Numbered from the stretch's first letter, positions 22,022-32,931 are shown. The stretch is 64,000 nucleotides of DNA from Spodoptera frugiperda (GCF_023101765.2 NC_064216.1:8559545-8623544); one strand, 5' to 3'. Program-made: numbers and translations. Notes: a model not told the origin generated them from the letters alone.

Positions 22022-22095
22022 ATGTTTGCAAACGCACCCCTGACACAGGAGAAAATCGTAGTGTGGGACAAGGATTTATAAAAAAAGGAATTGTC
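22022..22095 (+). mobile_element. SINE fragment (family S3)
   Basis: TGTTTGCAAACGCACCCCTG, ACACAGGAGAAAATCGTAGT and GTGGGACAAGGA match the 3' portion of the SINE seen in reverse at 51,655-51,865. Confidence 0.6.
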
Positions 22096-23121
22096 GGATC
22101 AAGGAATGTGTCGTCGGATGATGATATTGGTTGTTCTAAATTCACAGTATCCATGCAGTTCAGATTCCTTTTCCTAATTAGATTTTGAGGTCAGCACTGA
22201 GTGAAATAGGTTTGACTGGATCACAACATAGGTATTTTACGTGAAGCGATCGGCCATCTGCAGTTCACAACCCACTAAAAGTCCTACAAAATTCTTGACT
22301 AGACGAAGGATAAAGGGCTAAAACACAACTGGAGAGAACTTATTGGGGACAGGCTTGATGCTCGTACTCCCTTTTGCTAGTCTTTGAGGTAAAAAGATTA
22401 ACGAAATATCGATCAACAAAATTCCAGAGGAGCTTATTCAAAAAACATTACGTTGCTTGCCTCAATATTTTTTTCCTAAGTTCTACAGATAATATAAACA
22501 GTCGGAGTCAAATAACTATGTTGACCGTACAAATATTTGCGTCGTGCGGACGATAGAGGCGCCATTTTTTCAAATAAGTACATATGTGGCTTGTTTTCTT
22601 GTTTTGTTAATTTTGGATCAAAGTTACCCTCTAAGGTCAAAGAAACCCGATGTTCTCGATACTAGATATCTGCACTTTTTAAATCATACTTACAAATGAC
22701 ATACAAACCATTACAGGTTGGAAGCCTTCAAAATTACTTGTCATGAAAGAAAGGCAAACAATCAATCAAATTTCGCATTATAATATAATAATGTGAGTAA
22801 GGAAGTAAGTAAGGATTTACCAAATCATATTAACATACTTTTTGGTATATTTCGCGATGTATATGTAATGTTTATCTGTTTCTATGTATTGTGATGGGAA
22901 GGGGGTCGACCGTTGCTCTGTCGTCAATTTCGTTAACCTGTCAAGATGAAACAGTTATATTTCCCAGGCTATGTTACAGTACAATGAATGACCCAAGTAG
23001 ATTATATGTTTGTAATTTAGATATTTAGTCCTTACGTCATTGTTACTGTTAGATTAAAGTTAGCTTTGTTTTTTGTAAGTTTACAGGATTATTAACGCCT
23101 GATATTTTGTTTTTTATACAA
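22096..23121. other. Intergenic, nothing recognised
   Basis: AT-rich spacer. The small open frame 22374-22556 has no coding character that I can see. Confidence 0.45.
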
Positions 23122-23403
23122 GCAACGTCTCACCTTTTATCCCCGAAAGGGTGTGCAAAGGAGCACATTACGGCACGTAATACCGCTATACAATAATGTA
23201 CACCCACTGTTCACCATTTGTATTTTAAGGCCCATGTAATAAAGGGTTGTTGTCTGTTGCCACATACTGGGTACAATTTCAGACTATGTGCTACTAATGA
23301 GAGATTTTCGAAAAATCGAAAAAAGCCCAGTTATACTTTGCCCGACTCGGGAATCGACCCGTTGTAGGGCAGCCACACTTGCAACCGACCAACGGGGTAA
23401 TCG
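23122..23403 (-). mobile_element. SINE S2, near full-length antisense copy
   Basis: Read on the - strand, it starts with a tRNA-like head (box-B-like GGGTCGATTCCCGAG, then TCGGGCAAAGTATAAC), continues with the GGGCTTTTTTCGATTTTTCG linker, and ends with TGTACATTATTGTATAGCGG and a CCCTTTCGGGGATAAAAGGT 3' end. Degenerate but complete in layout. It would have been transcribed by RNA polymerase III and mobilised by a LINE. Confidence 0.7.
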
Positions 23404-23929
23404 AGTTTATTTTTTATTTGCTCTGTGTTTTTAACCAAGAACCACTCTTAACGTTATATGAATGGCAAATGTCAGTAGTCTCGGTAGCCCTAAGAGTCTT
23501 TTTAATTATTTTTTTAATTATAAATTTCATTTCATATCAATCCATTTTATTTCACTTCATTTCATTTCAAGTAATGTTTTTGAAACCCATTACAATTTTT
23601 TGCCAGAGATTGAACATGAGACGAACACATACATTAATTTCAAGTCAGGAAACTAAATAGAACCTACATATTTTATTACGTACTTAAGTTAGTAGCTACA
23701 TCCAATTTACATATTTGTAGTTACATAATTGATTGCACTGCCTTATTGTTTGAAAAACACAAAAGTACATAAAAATTCTCACATTTATTGCGCGTACAGT
23801 AACATTGCATTGCTTAAATATATTTTTAATTATACAAGGCTTAAGAAATAATGACTTACCTTATTTCGTTGTAGGTACTGATATCATAACTGACGAAATA
23901 TTACAAGAAGGAACCATAATAAACTAGTT

Positions 23930-24270
23930 ACTCCTGCGCGGTTTCACCCGTTCTGCTCGGCTCTTAATGGTCGTAGCGTGATGTTAGCCTATAGTCTTCC
24001 TCAATAAATGCTCTATCCAACGCAAAAAGAATTTTACAAATCGAACCAGTAGTTCCAGAGATTAGCGAACTGAAACTGCTGAACGGATTTTGATGAATAT
24101 CATTAGAACTCGAAACGGGATATTTACCATGTTTATTAATTTTAACGAGTTACTGATATTTCGGAATTTAATGAAATTTGGTATAGACAGGGCATTAGCT
24201 AACTTGGGTGATAGGATATCTTTTATCCCAGGAGAACGCGTGCGAAGCTACTTGTAGAAGCTAGTATAGA
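23930..24270 (+). mobile_element. Degenerate interspersed repeat, composite
   Basis: ACTCCTGCGCGGTTTCACCC, GCGTGATGTTAGCCTATAGT, ATAAATGCTCTATCCAACGC and AAATCGAACCAGTAGTTCCA are typical of an abundant insect repeat. A second piece (about 24,080-24,270) ends in GGAGAACGCGTGCGAAGCTA and GTAGAAGCTAGTAT, resembling a Helitron-like or related 3' end. No coding remains. Confidence 0.5.
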
Positions 24271-24659
24271 CATTTTTATCTCAACAACGAAGCGAAGTCA
24301 TTTGACGTTAAAAAATAAATCTTTCTTTATACCCATAAAGGATATAATTGGCTTTAAAAAGCTTTCTCCAATTAATCTGTTAACAGCTAACATAACATGT
24401 ATATAACAATAAAAATGTTATATAACACGTCATAATGTTATAAACGGCATTCGGAAACGGATGTTTGATTCTTATATTTACTTTTACTCTTATCGATGAT
24501 AGGTCGACGACATATTAATTGGCTGTCCATCTCGAATCGAAGTCGGATGTGTTTGTTTGATCTAATTTTAATGTTTGTGATAAATATTATTTTACCACAT
24601 ACTCATGTAGGTAGGTACTTAAACCAGGTGATGAGAAATTGTAATAGGTATTGAAGCGT

Positions 24660-24965
24660 TAGGTGTCGTTGTGGCTCGGAGTTTCAAGACGTATGCGCTT
24701 CGTATGCGGGTTCAAAATCTATGGCAAGTATCATACCAAAATGACTTTTTCTGAGTTATATGTACTTTCTAAGATTATTTAAACACCACTGACAAACGGT
24801 GTAGGAAAACATCGTGAGGAAACCTGGGCCTAATTTCCAATTATAAGTTTGAAATCGCTAATCCGCATTGAGCAAGCGCGATGATTAATGCTCAAACCTT
24901 CTCCGTGTAAGACATTTGGTCAGCAGAGGCCACTTATAGGCTGATGATGTGTGTAGCGGTAAGCC
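24660..24965 (+). mobile_element. SINE (family S4)
   Basis: Carries the well-known lepidopteran SINE block GGAAAACATCGTGAGGAAAC followed by CTAATCCGCATTGAGCAAGC, GCTCAAACCTTCTCCGTG and a terminal GGCTGATGATG. The head (GTTGTGGCTCGGAGTTTCAA, CGTATGCGGGTTCAAAATCT) contains a GGTTCAAAATC box-B-like motif, so it is tRNA-derived. Old copy. Confidence 0.7.
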
Positions 24966-25668
24966 AATTGCTCCATACCGGACATAATTCCAAACTCTTT
25001 GCTAATAGTGAGCAGTTTAAAAAAAAACATTTTAATGTGAAATCCAATCAACACTCATAATAAATTCAATCTCAAATCCTGTTTAAAAATATTTACCACC
25101 TAATAAAACAACGCAACAAAAACATATCTACTTAAAATCTATCTTAACTGACGGATTGTTGAGTAAGGTTCAGGTAGAGTAGCTTTCACGGCATATCAAA
25201 CTCATTAAAGATTTACGTCTGATAGGTACTTTAATGCGTATAACGGCAGTATAAGTAGATTTATTAAGTTAATGCTTGGTTTGGTTCAAAGTATGTGGCT
25301 CTGGAATATGGGTCAAGGCTGGTGGGATTTTGAATAGTAGAAGCTGTCCAATTATACGGTGTGCTTATAATTCCTTTTTATTAGATGAAGGGAAGAAATA
25401 TTTGATAATTGTTTTGGACTTAGTCGTGTTATGAAACAGTAGGTGACAGAGGGTTTATCAAACTTATTGACAGACCTGCTCCATCGTAGGCCACATCATC
25501 ACCTACCAGGCGAGACAGCGAACAAACATCAAATGTTTAAAACAATACTCGTACTAAAGGTAAAGAACATAGAATGGTATATTATGCATTAATTTTCGAT
25601 GTTACCAATCTACATAGTTAGACTGGAGACCACGATAAGAAACCAAATACATAAGAATTAATAACTAC

Positions 25669-25824
25669 ACTCTACCAGCTTGGAGCTACGGACAACCTAG
25701 CAGTTTTACCGGGGCTCCGGCTCGACAAGCAGGAGTAGGAACGGGGTGGTTTTTAGTCAGTAAGAGTCTGACACTCCCTCTCGCTTTGCCCTGGCGAGAG
25801 AAGTCATTGGATGATTTTCCCCCT

Positions 25825-25856
<32 letters not shown>

Positions 25857-25862
25857 ACCAGC
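25669..25862 (+). mobile_element. Interspersed repeat S1 with poly(A) tail and 11-bp target duplication
   Basis: This is the clearest S1 insertion. ACTCTACCAGC at 25669-25679 is repeated at 25852-25862. Between them lie the S1 body (GGAGCTACGGACAACCTAGC to GATTTTCCCCC) and an A tail of about 27 bases. This fixes the sense orientation of the family (poly(A) at the TTTTCCCC end) and shows it moves by retroposition. The intact tail suggests it is the youngest copy here. Confidence 0.9.
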
Positions 25863-25904
25863 CTTGACCAACGAGGCAATTACTCTATCTGCCTACCTCG
25901 TTGT

Positions 25905-25950
25905 GCTCCTCTGCCCACACCAACGAGGATGAAAGGCGTGATGATAAAAA
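25905..25950 (+). mobile_element. Possible SINE S2 3' fragment
   Basis: GTGCTCCTCTGCCCACACCA, then ACGAGGATGAAAGGCGTGAT resemble the S2 3' end (CCTCTGCCTACC...GGGGATAAAAGGCGTGA). Short and divergent. Confidence 0.35.
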
Positions 25951-27556
25951 AAATATCTACACGATTGCTTACATAATAACAAATTATTTCTTCATACTGG
26001 AAAGACGTGTTAACAATAACTCGAAGCACTCAGTACTTAAAGTTACATTAACAGTAATTAAAAACAAAATTCGTTACAAAACACACAATAAACGCAATGC
26101 ATTTCATAAAAAATCCATGTTAACTTCATTCCATTGAAATCAAGTTACATTAAAACATAGTTGCACACTAGTACCGTATAACTATGAGTTAATTCTAGTG
26201 ATGCAACTAGACGCAACTATTTTAATTGTCTCAACAGAATAGTTGCGATTAATCGTCGAATAAAGATGATTATTCAATTGTTCGTTTCGAATTCTCGGAT
26301 TAGGTTCTATTTTTAAAAATATCTATCTGTGTATAAATATCGGATTCTTGGTAGATACTAAATTCATTTTTAAATATCTGTCTTTGCATAATTATTAAAA
26401 TGATCACGGAGGTTTAATTCATATTTATTTCTAGATTCGCGTAAAAATTAATCTATTACTCGTAGCACATCTACTTAGATGATTGTCGAAAATATCACTT
26501 TTTCTACCGCTGGAAGAAAGATAATTAATTATTATAATATTGGCTTGATCGGATCGAGAGTTAATTATTATTGTTGCACTGCTACAATCGCCACGACGTG
26601 TCGCGTTATGCTGCTCATGAATATGAGCCTCTAGCATGGCTTGAAACTAGTCGAGTTCCTCGTCAAACAGTTACGTGAGTAAGTAACACAATAATTAATT
26701 AAGTACGTCCCACGAAAGTTATAATAAAACAAAAGAGTCTTCTTGCACACACCTCTGAGAGGTCAATGTGATGAGTCTTTAATTGTTTTATTATCATTTA
26801 CACTGTAAAAATACTTAATCCGACATCCAAATGAAACCACACAGCGTGTCGCTAAAAATACTCATACCAATTCCCGTTCATCCAATTGCATCACGCAAGA
26901 AAGCCACTGAGTTGGAACAAACAATGACTTATAATTTGACTCACAACCAACCAGCCCAATTTAAGAAAAGAATATGTTCAAGGCAATGACTCAAGAGGTC
27001 TGCCAGACATAAATTAATCGCAGGCGACAGTCGATGGACGCAGGCGCCCTCTGATTACTCATTAAGGTAGACGGCTACACATCAAGCTATGCAGAACCAC
27101 TATAAATTGACCTGTGAATGTGCGGAACGATCATACAAAGCAAGGCCATAATAAACTGGTATTGTATAGCTCATGTACGTCCCGAGTTCATAAATACGCT
27201 AGACGTCAACTAGTAACTTAATTTTTTACGTTGTAGACGTTATTTCATTGACAGTAAGGGTGATTTTTGCAGTTACAGGAATTAACAGGATTTTTGGTGT
27301 TTGATTGTTCATTAGTTGTCATAAAGTTCTAAGAAGTTGTGGTTCATAATAGAATTTCAGTGAATTGGATTTGGCGCCAGGGTGATGTCAGAATTGAAGA
27401 TGGGAATAGGAAACTTAGAAGTTGAGACGAGTTAATACAAAAATGCTTTTTCAGTAGAAATTAAGAGAAAACCTTTTACTGACATGAAATGTACTTATTT
27501 ATTGCAGTTTCAGAAAGATTAAAAACAGAACCTGATGCCAAGTCAAACACATATAT
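25951..27556. other. Intergenic, no gene seen
   Basis: AT-rich. At 27041-27055, CAGGCGCCCTCTGAT reads on the other strand as a good CTCF-core match (AGAGGGCGCC). The open frame 26431-26637 (-) has no recognisable features. Confidence 0.45.
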
Positions 27557-27700
27557 CCGGAACTGCGGACAACGTAAAAGCTTACCGGGGTTAAGGATCA
27601 AAGCACTTTTCTTGCTTTGGAACGGGATGGTTTTTAGTCAGTAAGAGTCTGACATTCCCTCTCATCTCACCTAAGGTAGGAGAAATCATTATTTATTAAT
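27557..27700 (+). mobile_element. Interspersed repeat S1, divergent sense copy
   Basis: CCGGAACTGCGGACAACGTA, GGAACGGGATGGTTTTTAGT, CAGTAAGAGTCTGACATTCC and CTAAGGTAGGAGAAATCATT. The middle part is rearranged compared with other copies. Confidence 0.7.
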
Positions 27701-28263
27701 GCAATCCTACGAATTTTCAGAAAATTGAACAATAAGTTAATAAAATCTACAACGAGTATGTAAACGGTTTACAATTAATCAAATAATGTGTAGGTGCATA
27801 ACTGTAGACGCAAGCCACGCCATTTATAGTCCAGGAGCTGTATAAGGAATTTTATGCGTCATGCAATTTTATTCTCTTCATCAAACTCTGATGTAATTTG
27901 ATTAAATGATGACTATTAGCGGAAGTTTCTGCAATAAACATTAACAATTAAAAAGGTAGTTAACATTTTTAATGATCTTTCTTAGTATGTAGAATGTTTT
28001 GTAGTTTAGTGTTTATAATTATGAGCACTAAGTTCGCAGCTAAGCACTAAGTGCATGGTTACTCATTTGTAAGAATTAGTAGAGAGGAAGTTTGTGAGAT
28101 AATAACACACAATTTAATGAATAATTTATATAGTATGGAAATCACTCATATGATTTAAATGAAACTACAAGTAGTATTCGTCCACATAAGCATAATACAA
28201 CTAACAACTAAATATTTCAACGAAAACCAAAAGCTAAAAATTGGATTGTTTTAACAAAATATG

Positions 28264-28435
28264 TGTAGGGTTATGAATATTAAAGGCCGTTTAGAGTCCA
28301 CAAAGTTATTTATTGAAATTAAATATGCACATAACATCGAGCGGTGCTGGATTTAAATACGCGACTTACTCATGGATCGTTTACCTATTTAGACGCTAGA
28401 TGGCGCCGGCTCACAAGACTTCGTATTCCATAACA
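28264..28435 (-). repeat. 3' LTR of the copia element
   Basis: 172 bp, TGTAGGGTTATGAATATTAA at the left edge to TTCCATAACA at the right edge as read on +. About 90% identical by eye to 32760-32931. It contains CTAGATGGCGCC at 28396-28407. Confidence 0.95.
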
Positions 28436-28447
28436 CCTCTCCTCGAA
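28436..28447 (-). promoter_or_regulatory. Polypurine tract
   Basis: On the - strand GAGGAGAGG directly abuts the TGTTATGG start of the 3' LTR, the place and composition expected for the plus-strand primer. Confidence 0.75.
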
Positions 28448-28468
28448 GTTGTGAGCGATCATCAACTA

Positions 28469-31400
28469 TTATAATACCCCTTCACTCATACCTAAATTCC
28501 GCAAGCATTCATGATGTTTAGTTCCATTCAAACCTTTTGTCAAGACATCAGCTGGCATTTTGTCTGTACTTAGATATTTTAGTTTTATAACACCTTGCTC
28601 ACACATATCTCGAACAAAGTGGTGACGTACATCTATATGTTTAGTGCGAGAGTGAAAATTTCTATTATGTGACAACTTGATCGTACCTTCATCATTGAAT
28701 AATTCAACACATTCACACTCTATACCAATGTTATTTAATATATCACGCAAAAACATAGCTTCCTTAGTAGCTTCTGATATTGCTATGTATTCGGCTTCAG
28801 TACTTGATAAAGCAACGGTACGTTGCTTTCGAGCTTCCCAGCTGATAGAAGCTCCTGCTAAGATAAACGCGAAACCTGAGTACGATCTACGATCTATGGT
28901 ATTTGCTCCCCAGTCAGCATCAACCATACCAAACAGAGGCAAACCTGTCTTTTCATACACTAGACCGTAAGTCGAGGTACCCTTTAAATATCTTAATACT
29001 CGCTTAGCCGCTTTCCAATGCTCAATGTCATAATTTGTGTTAAATTGGCTCAAATAGTTTACTGCATACGCAATATCTGGCCTAGTTGATACTGCCAGAT
29101 ACATCAATGCACCTATCAAACTCTGATATGGAAACTGTTTCATTGCATTATCATTGACACATTCGGGTTTTTCTAGTTTTACATTTATATCTATAGGGGT
29201 TGTTATAGATTTACACTGACTCATATTAAAACGTTCTAACACCTTATCTAAATATATCTTTTGATTTAAGTACACTCTATTTTCTTCATCTCGACTAAAT
29301 TCAATACCCAAACAATGACCTATTTTCCCCATATCTTTCATCTCGAACATACTAGATAACTGTCTTTTTATACTTTTAATCCATTCATCATCATTCGCCG
29401 CTAATATAATATCATCTACGTAAATAGCAATTAACATCACACGTTCACCCTTTCGTGCTACAAACACACATGGATCCTGTTGCAAGGCTTCAAAACCAAT
29501 ACATGAAAGCTTTCTTACCAACTCCTTGTGCCACTGCAAACCTGACTGACGCAAACCATACAAAGATTTTTTTAACAAACACACACTATCTACACACTCA
29601 TTCAGTGCTTTCTGCCAGTATTTAGCTGTTTGCAGAATATTCTTATCTTTTATTATCTTTGCTTGTGATCCAATCTTTTGGTTTGTGAGCAATCTATCTA
29701 TAACTTCGCTCATTCGTTCCGGTACTTCCATGTATACTTCTTCATCAAGTAAACCGTTCAGGTAAGCTGTCACGACGTCCATCTGGTGGATATCTAATCC
29801 TAGTTCTGCTGATAATGCAGCGATAAGTCTTATCGAGGACGTTCTCACAACTGGAGATGAAGTCTCGTGGAAATCTTCCCCTGGCCGTTGCGAGCATCCT
29901 TTGGCAACAAAGCGTACTTTCTTTCCAGTAGTTTTAGTACTAAATACAAATCGGCTTCCTATAACTTTTCGTTCTTTAGGTCGAGGTACAATATCCCACG
30001 TCTTGTTCTTTATTTGTGCCAAGTATTCATCTTCTAAAGCTCTTTTCCACGCTGCCACATCACTAGTCTTTTCAATTTCATTCCATTTCATCATAGGTTC
30101 TACAATAGCTATACTAGCCATCTGTTCATCTACTGTATCCTCATATATTTCATTATCTATTTCTTCTTCTAGTTCATTGTCATTTTCTGTTTCTTCCTCT
30201 ATTTCATTGTGTTCTTTTCGTTGTCCTCTAATACGCATAAGCCTTCCTCTTTTTCCTTCTGATGGTTTAATTAATCTTTCCCATGAAATAGTTGAGCTTT
30301 TTCCTTGCTGTTGTTTATTTCTATCTTGCCTTGGTTTTAATAAAGTTTCATGAGTATCTTTCTCAACTTCTTTCAATTCTACTTCTATCTTATCATCAGC
30401 TTTGTCTTCATCATGAAGTATTTCCTTATATTCTTTTCTAAATGCTGTCTCGTTCATAAATTTTACGTCACGTGTTATGAAAATTTTTCTTGTTGTTGGG
30501 TCATGTATCCTATAGGCTTTAGATTGAGTATCATAACCCATAAAAATACCTAACTGCGATTTCGACTCAAATTTGCCTTTCTGAGTCCCTTTATCTATAT
30601 AATAAACTTTCGATCCGAAGACATTCATATATATAACAGTGGGTTTCTTCCACATCCATTCTGAAAACGGAATTTTACCATTTAAAGCAGCAGTAGGGCA
30701 TCTATTTCTGATATAATTTGCAGTATTAACTGCCTCTGCCCAAAATCCAGGAGGGCTTCCTGCTTGACGTAACATACACCGTGCCATTTCGATTAATGTT
30801 CTATTTTTCCTCTCAGCAACACCATTTTGCTGAGGCGTGTAGGGTGTTGTTAGTCTTCTTCTAATTCCTTCTTTCTTCAAGAATTCATCAAACTCATTAT
30901 TTATATATTCTCTTCCATTATCTGATTGAATATTCTTTATCTTCCTTTCAGTCAGTTTCTCTGCATAGGCTTTATATATTTTAAACACTCTTAAGACTTC
31001 ACTTTTATTTGCTATGAAATAAACCTCACACCATCTTGATTTGTCATCTATAAATGTGACGAAATACTTTTTGCCGCCGTAAGATTCGCATCTCATAGGG
31101 CCACATACATCTGTATGTACAATTTCCAATAATTCACTAGTACGATCTTCTCGCCCCTTAGGAAATGGTGTACAAGTTTGTTTTTCGCTTATACAAATTT
31201 CACACTCGGCCAATTTTTCATCGTCTTCGAATGTTAAACCATGTACCAGGCCATTTTTTGCCATGGCCTTTAGATCACGCTCGTTAATGTGTCCGAGCCG
31301 CTGATGCCACATATCTATCGAATTTTTCGATGTTTGAACATTATTAACTGTATTATGACTCATACAAACATAGTACAGATTACCAGTGCGTTCGGCGCGC

Positions 31401-31762
31401 ATGTGAACTTTACAATTCTTATCAATCACAATAGCATCATCCTTTCTGAAGCGAACTTCAAACCCACGATCTGTCATTTTAGCAACAGACAGTAAGTTTG
31501 TTCGTAAGTCGGATACCAAGAACACATTCTCTATTTCTACTTGGCGTTCTTCACTGCCCGTGTTCACTGCAAAACTGACTTTGCCTGTTCCGGTTATTTG
31601 TGTTTTATCTCCATTAGCCAAGTTTAGCTCAGAATCCAGCCGTGTAAAATTATCGATCATTTGTTTATTATTACACATATGACTCGTGCATACGCTATCG
31701 ATACACCAAATAGGCTTTATTTGCTCACTCATCATCACCTCTTCAGTGGTGCTAAGCAACAT
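28469..31762 (-). CDS. pol: Copia Pol polyprotein (protease-integrase-RT-RNase H), 1097 aa
   Basis: Long uninterrupted frame. Residues: aspartic protease motif WCIDSVCTSHM at 19-29 (the family has D-S-G; here Gly is Val24); integrase zinc-binding H153, H157, C187, C190; integrase core D218, D281 and E317 (D-x35-E spacing); reverse transcriptase MDVVTAYLNG at 661-670 and YVDD at 781-784; RNase H D948/D950, E989, D1024 and HIDVRHHFVRD near 1042-1052. The frame is actually open from 31,894, and the codons before the listed ATG encode most of a Gag zinc knuckle (CHRQGHFAREC, 31,870 downward). So the ATG at 31,762 is probably not a native start and Pol was made as part of a Gag-Pol fusion. Integrase, RT and RNase H look potentially functional. 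The protease probably does not. Confidence 0.95.
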   Translation of the reverse strand: MLLSTTEEVMMSEQIKPIWCIDSVCTSHMCNNKQMIDNFTRLDSELNLANGDKTQITGTGKVSFAVNTGSEERQVEIENVFLVSDLRTNLLSVAKMTDRGFEVRFRKDDAIVIDKNCKVHMRAERTGNLYYVCMSHNTVNNVQTSKNSIDMWHQRLGHINERDLKAMAKNGLVHGLTFEDDEKLAECEICISEKQTCTPFPKGREDRTSELLEIVHTDVCGPMRCESYGGKKYFVTFIDDKSRWCEVYFIANKSEVLRVFKIYKAYAEKLTERKIKNIQSDNGREYINNEFDEFLKKEGIRRRLTTPYTPQQNGVAERKNRTLIEMARCMLRQAGSPPGFWAEAVNTANYIRNRCPTAALNGKIPFSEWMWKKPTVIYMNVFGSKVYYIDKGTQKGKFESKSQLGIFMGYDTQSKAYRIHDPTTRKIFITRDVKFMNETAFRKEYKEILHDEDKADDKIEVELKEVEKDTHETLLKPRQDRNKQQQGKSSTISWERLIKPSEGKRGRLMRIRGQRKEHNEIEEETENDNELEEEIDNEIYEDTVDEQMASIAIVEPMMKWNEIEKTSDVAAWKRALEDEYLAQIKNKTWDIVPRPKERKVIGSRFVFSTKTTGKKVRFVAKGCSQRPGEDFHETSSPVVRTSSIRLIAALSAELGLDIHQMDVVTAYLNGLLDEEVYMEVPERMSEVIDRLLTNQKIGSQAKIIKDKNILQTAKYWQKALNECVDSVCLLKKSLYGLRQSGLQWHKELVRKLSCIGFEALQQDPCVFVARKGERVMLIAIYVDDIILAANDDEWIKSIKRQLSSMFEMKDMGKIGHCLGIEFSRDEENRVYLNQKIYLDKVLERFNMSQCKSITTPIDINVKLEKPECVNDNAMKQFPYQSLIGALMYLAVSTRPDIAYAVNYLSQFNTNYDIEHWKAAKRVLRYLKGTSTYGLVYEKTGLPLFGMVDADWGANTIDRRSYSGFAFILAGASISWEARKQRTVALSSTEAEYIAISEATKEAMFLRDILNNIGIECECVELFNDEGTIKLSHNRNFHSRTKHIDVRHHFVRDMCEQGVIKLKYLSTDKMPADVLTKGLNGTKHHECLRNLGMSEGVL

Positions 31763-31821
31763 TGTTGTCTTCCGCTCACTGTCGCTGCGATCTACTTGTT
31801 GTGCACTCTGCTTGTTTTTGT

Positions 31822-32518
31822 TTATATTCTTGGTACGGCACTCTCTTGCAAAATGCCCTTGACGATGACATCTTGATTTTTCTGGCCGTGATTGTCAGAG
31901 TTCTTTTTCAGGTTGTTATTTTTAATATTTAAATTATTTCTACTGACACTATTCACGAACATGGCTCCTTGATCAACCACCTTCGATTTACGACCTTCAT
32001 AATCCTCGAAAATTTTCACTTTTAATATTTCAGTTGATGGTAAGTCATCACGTGATTCCATTGCTGTTCTAAACATAGCGAAGGAATCGGGCAAACTATA
32101 TAACAATAATATTGCTAACAATTCGTCTATAACTATTAGACCGATTTCTTTAAGCTTCTTTACAGCATCAAAAAATCTGAGATGTGCTTACGCAGGTCAT
32201 CTTCTTCCTGCATACGAGTTAACACAAGCTTCTTCAATAACGATGCTTTTCTAGCAGGCCCACTCGATTGATACATAGCTTTTAATTTATCCCATATGGC
32301 CCTCGACGACTCCAAACCGTCCAAAGCAACCAACTCACTTGGACTAATAGCCAACAGTATGTCAGCCTCAGCTTTGCCATCCATTTTTATCCACTCTGCA
32401 TACTTGGTATCCGTCGAAATTGGTTTCGGTATTGTTCCCGATACGTAATCCCACAAGTCATTTTCCACGTATCGTAATTTTCACTCGTAAGAGGATCAAT
32501 TTTAATAGTTGCAGCCAT
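31822..32518 (-). pseudogene. gag: Copia gag, disrupted
   Basis: Gag of the copia type (UBN2-like region: LWDYVSG, IWDKLKAMYQ, LRKHISDF, then LLYSLPDSF) is spread over different frames. A start ATG lies at 32,518 (MAATIKIDPLTSENYDTWK), but near 32,466 the frame changes and a short stretch normally present before NDLWDYVSG seems missing. The next frame (32,160-32,468) stops just after KHISDF, where a T run near 32,169 appears one base short. The third frame (31,822-32,121) runs to the zinc knuckle, where the frame changes again into pol (31,822-31,894) and the first knuckle cysteine is absent. I see no canonical -1 slippery heptamer at the last junction, so I read it as a lesion rather than programmed frameshifting. 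Confidence 0.85.
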
Positions 32519-32745
32519 ATCGAAGTTCAAATTCAATCACAAAAAACAATAATCAATCGAGTTTTTATCACAATAAAAGGATCTTCAAGTAAACAACACG
32601 AAACGTAACTTTTAAGTCCGCGTTAGCTTAACGCGCTCACCAAACGTGTCTCGGCGCGTTTATTACTTTGCATCCGTGAAATTATTTGCACTTTTATCAC
32701 TTTAAATCCAGTTTATTGTTCACAATATAGTTTATATATCACTTC

Positions 32746-32759
32746 CTGGGCCCATAACC
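32746..32759 (-). promoter_or_regulatory. Primer binding site (initiator tRNA-Met anticodon region)
   Basis: The + strand bases CTGGGCCCATAACC next to the 5' LTR equal the anticodon-loop region of eukaryotic initiator tRNA-Met. Drosophila copia is primed by a cleaved half of this tRNA rather than its 3' CCA end. The same mechanism is inferred here. Confidence 0.8.
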
Positions 32760-32931
32760 TGTAGGGTTATGTATATTAAAGGCCGTTTAGAGTTCACAAA
32801 GTTATTTATTCAAACTAAATATGCACATAACATCGAACGGGGCTGGATTTAAAAACACGACATACATATGGATCGTTTACCTAATTAGACGCTAGATGGC
32901 GCCGGCTCACAAGACTTCGCATTCCTTAACA
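32760..32931 (-). repeat. 5' LTR of the copia element
   Basis: 172 bp, same length as the 3' LTR, TG...CA termini. Carries CTAGATGGCGCC at 32,892-32,903. It would hold the promoter and cap site, but no clear TATA box is visible. Confidence 0.95.

Larger units (their letters stand above)
28264..32931 (-). mobile_element. Ty1/copia-type LTR retrotransposon, 4.67 kb
   Basis: Complete element on the - strand: two 172-bp LTRs (32760-32931 is the 5' LTR, 28264-28435 the 3' LTR) starting TG and ending CA, a primer binding site, gag, a 1097-codon open pol and a polypurine tract. Flanks ATATG (28259-28263) and GTATG (32932-32936) are a likely 5-bp target duplication with one mismatch. Domain order protease-integrase-reverse transcriptase-RNase H defines copia rather than gypsy or Bel-Pao. 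The LTRs differ at a dozen or so positions, so the insertion is not recent. The broken gag and altered protease motif suggest it can no longer move by itself. Confidence 0.95.

Noticed and set aside
28677..31876. Several + strand open frames of 67-150 codons within the copia element
   Set aside because: Shadows of the 1097-codon pol frame on the - strand.
31822..31894. Programmed -1 frameshift between gag and pol
   Set aside because: The direction of the frame change would fit, but no X-XXY-YYZ heptamer is present, the first zinc-knuckle cysteine is lost at the junction, and gag has other lesions.
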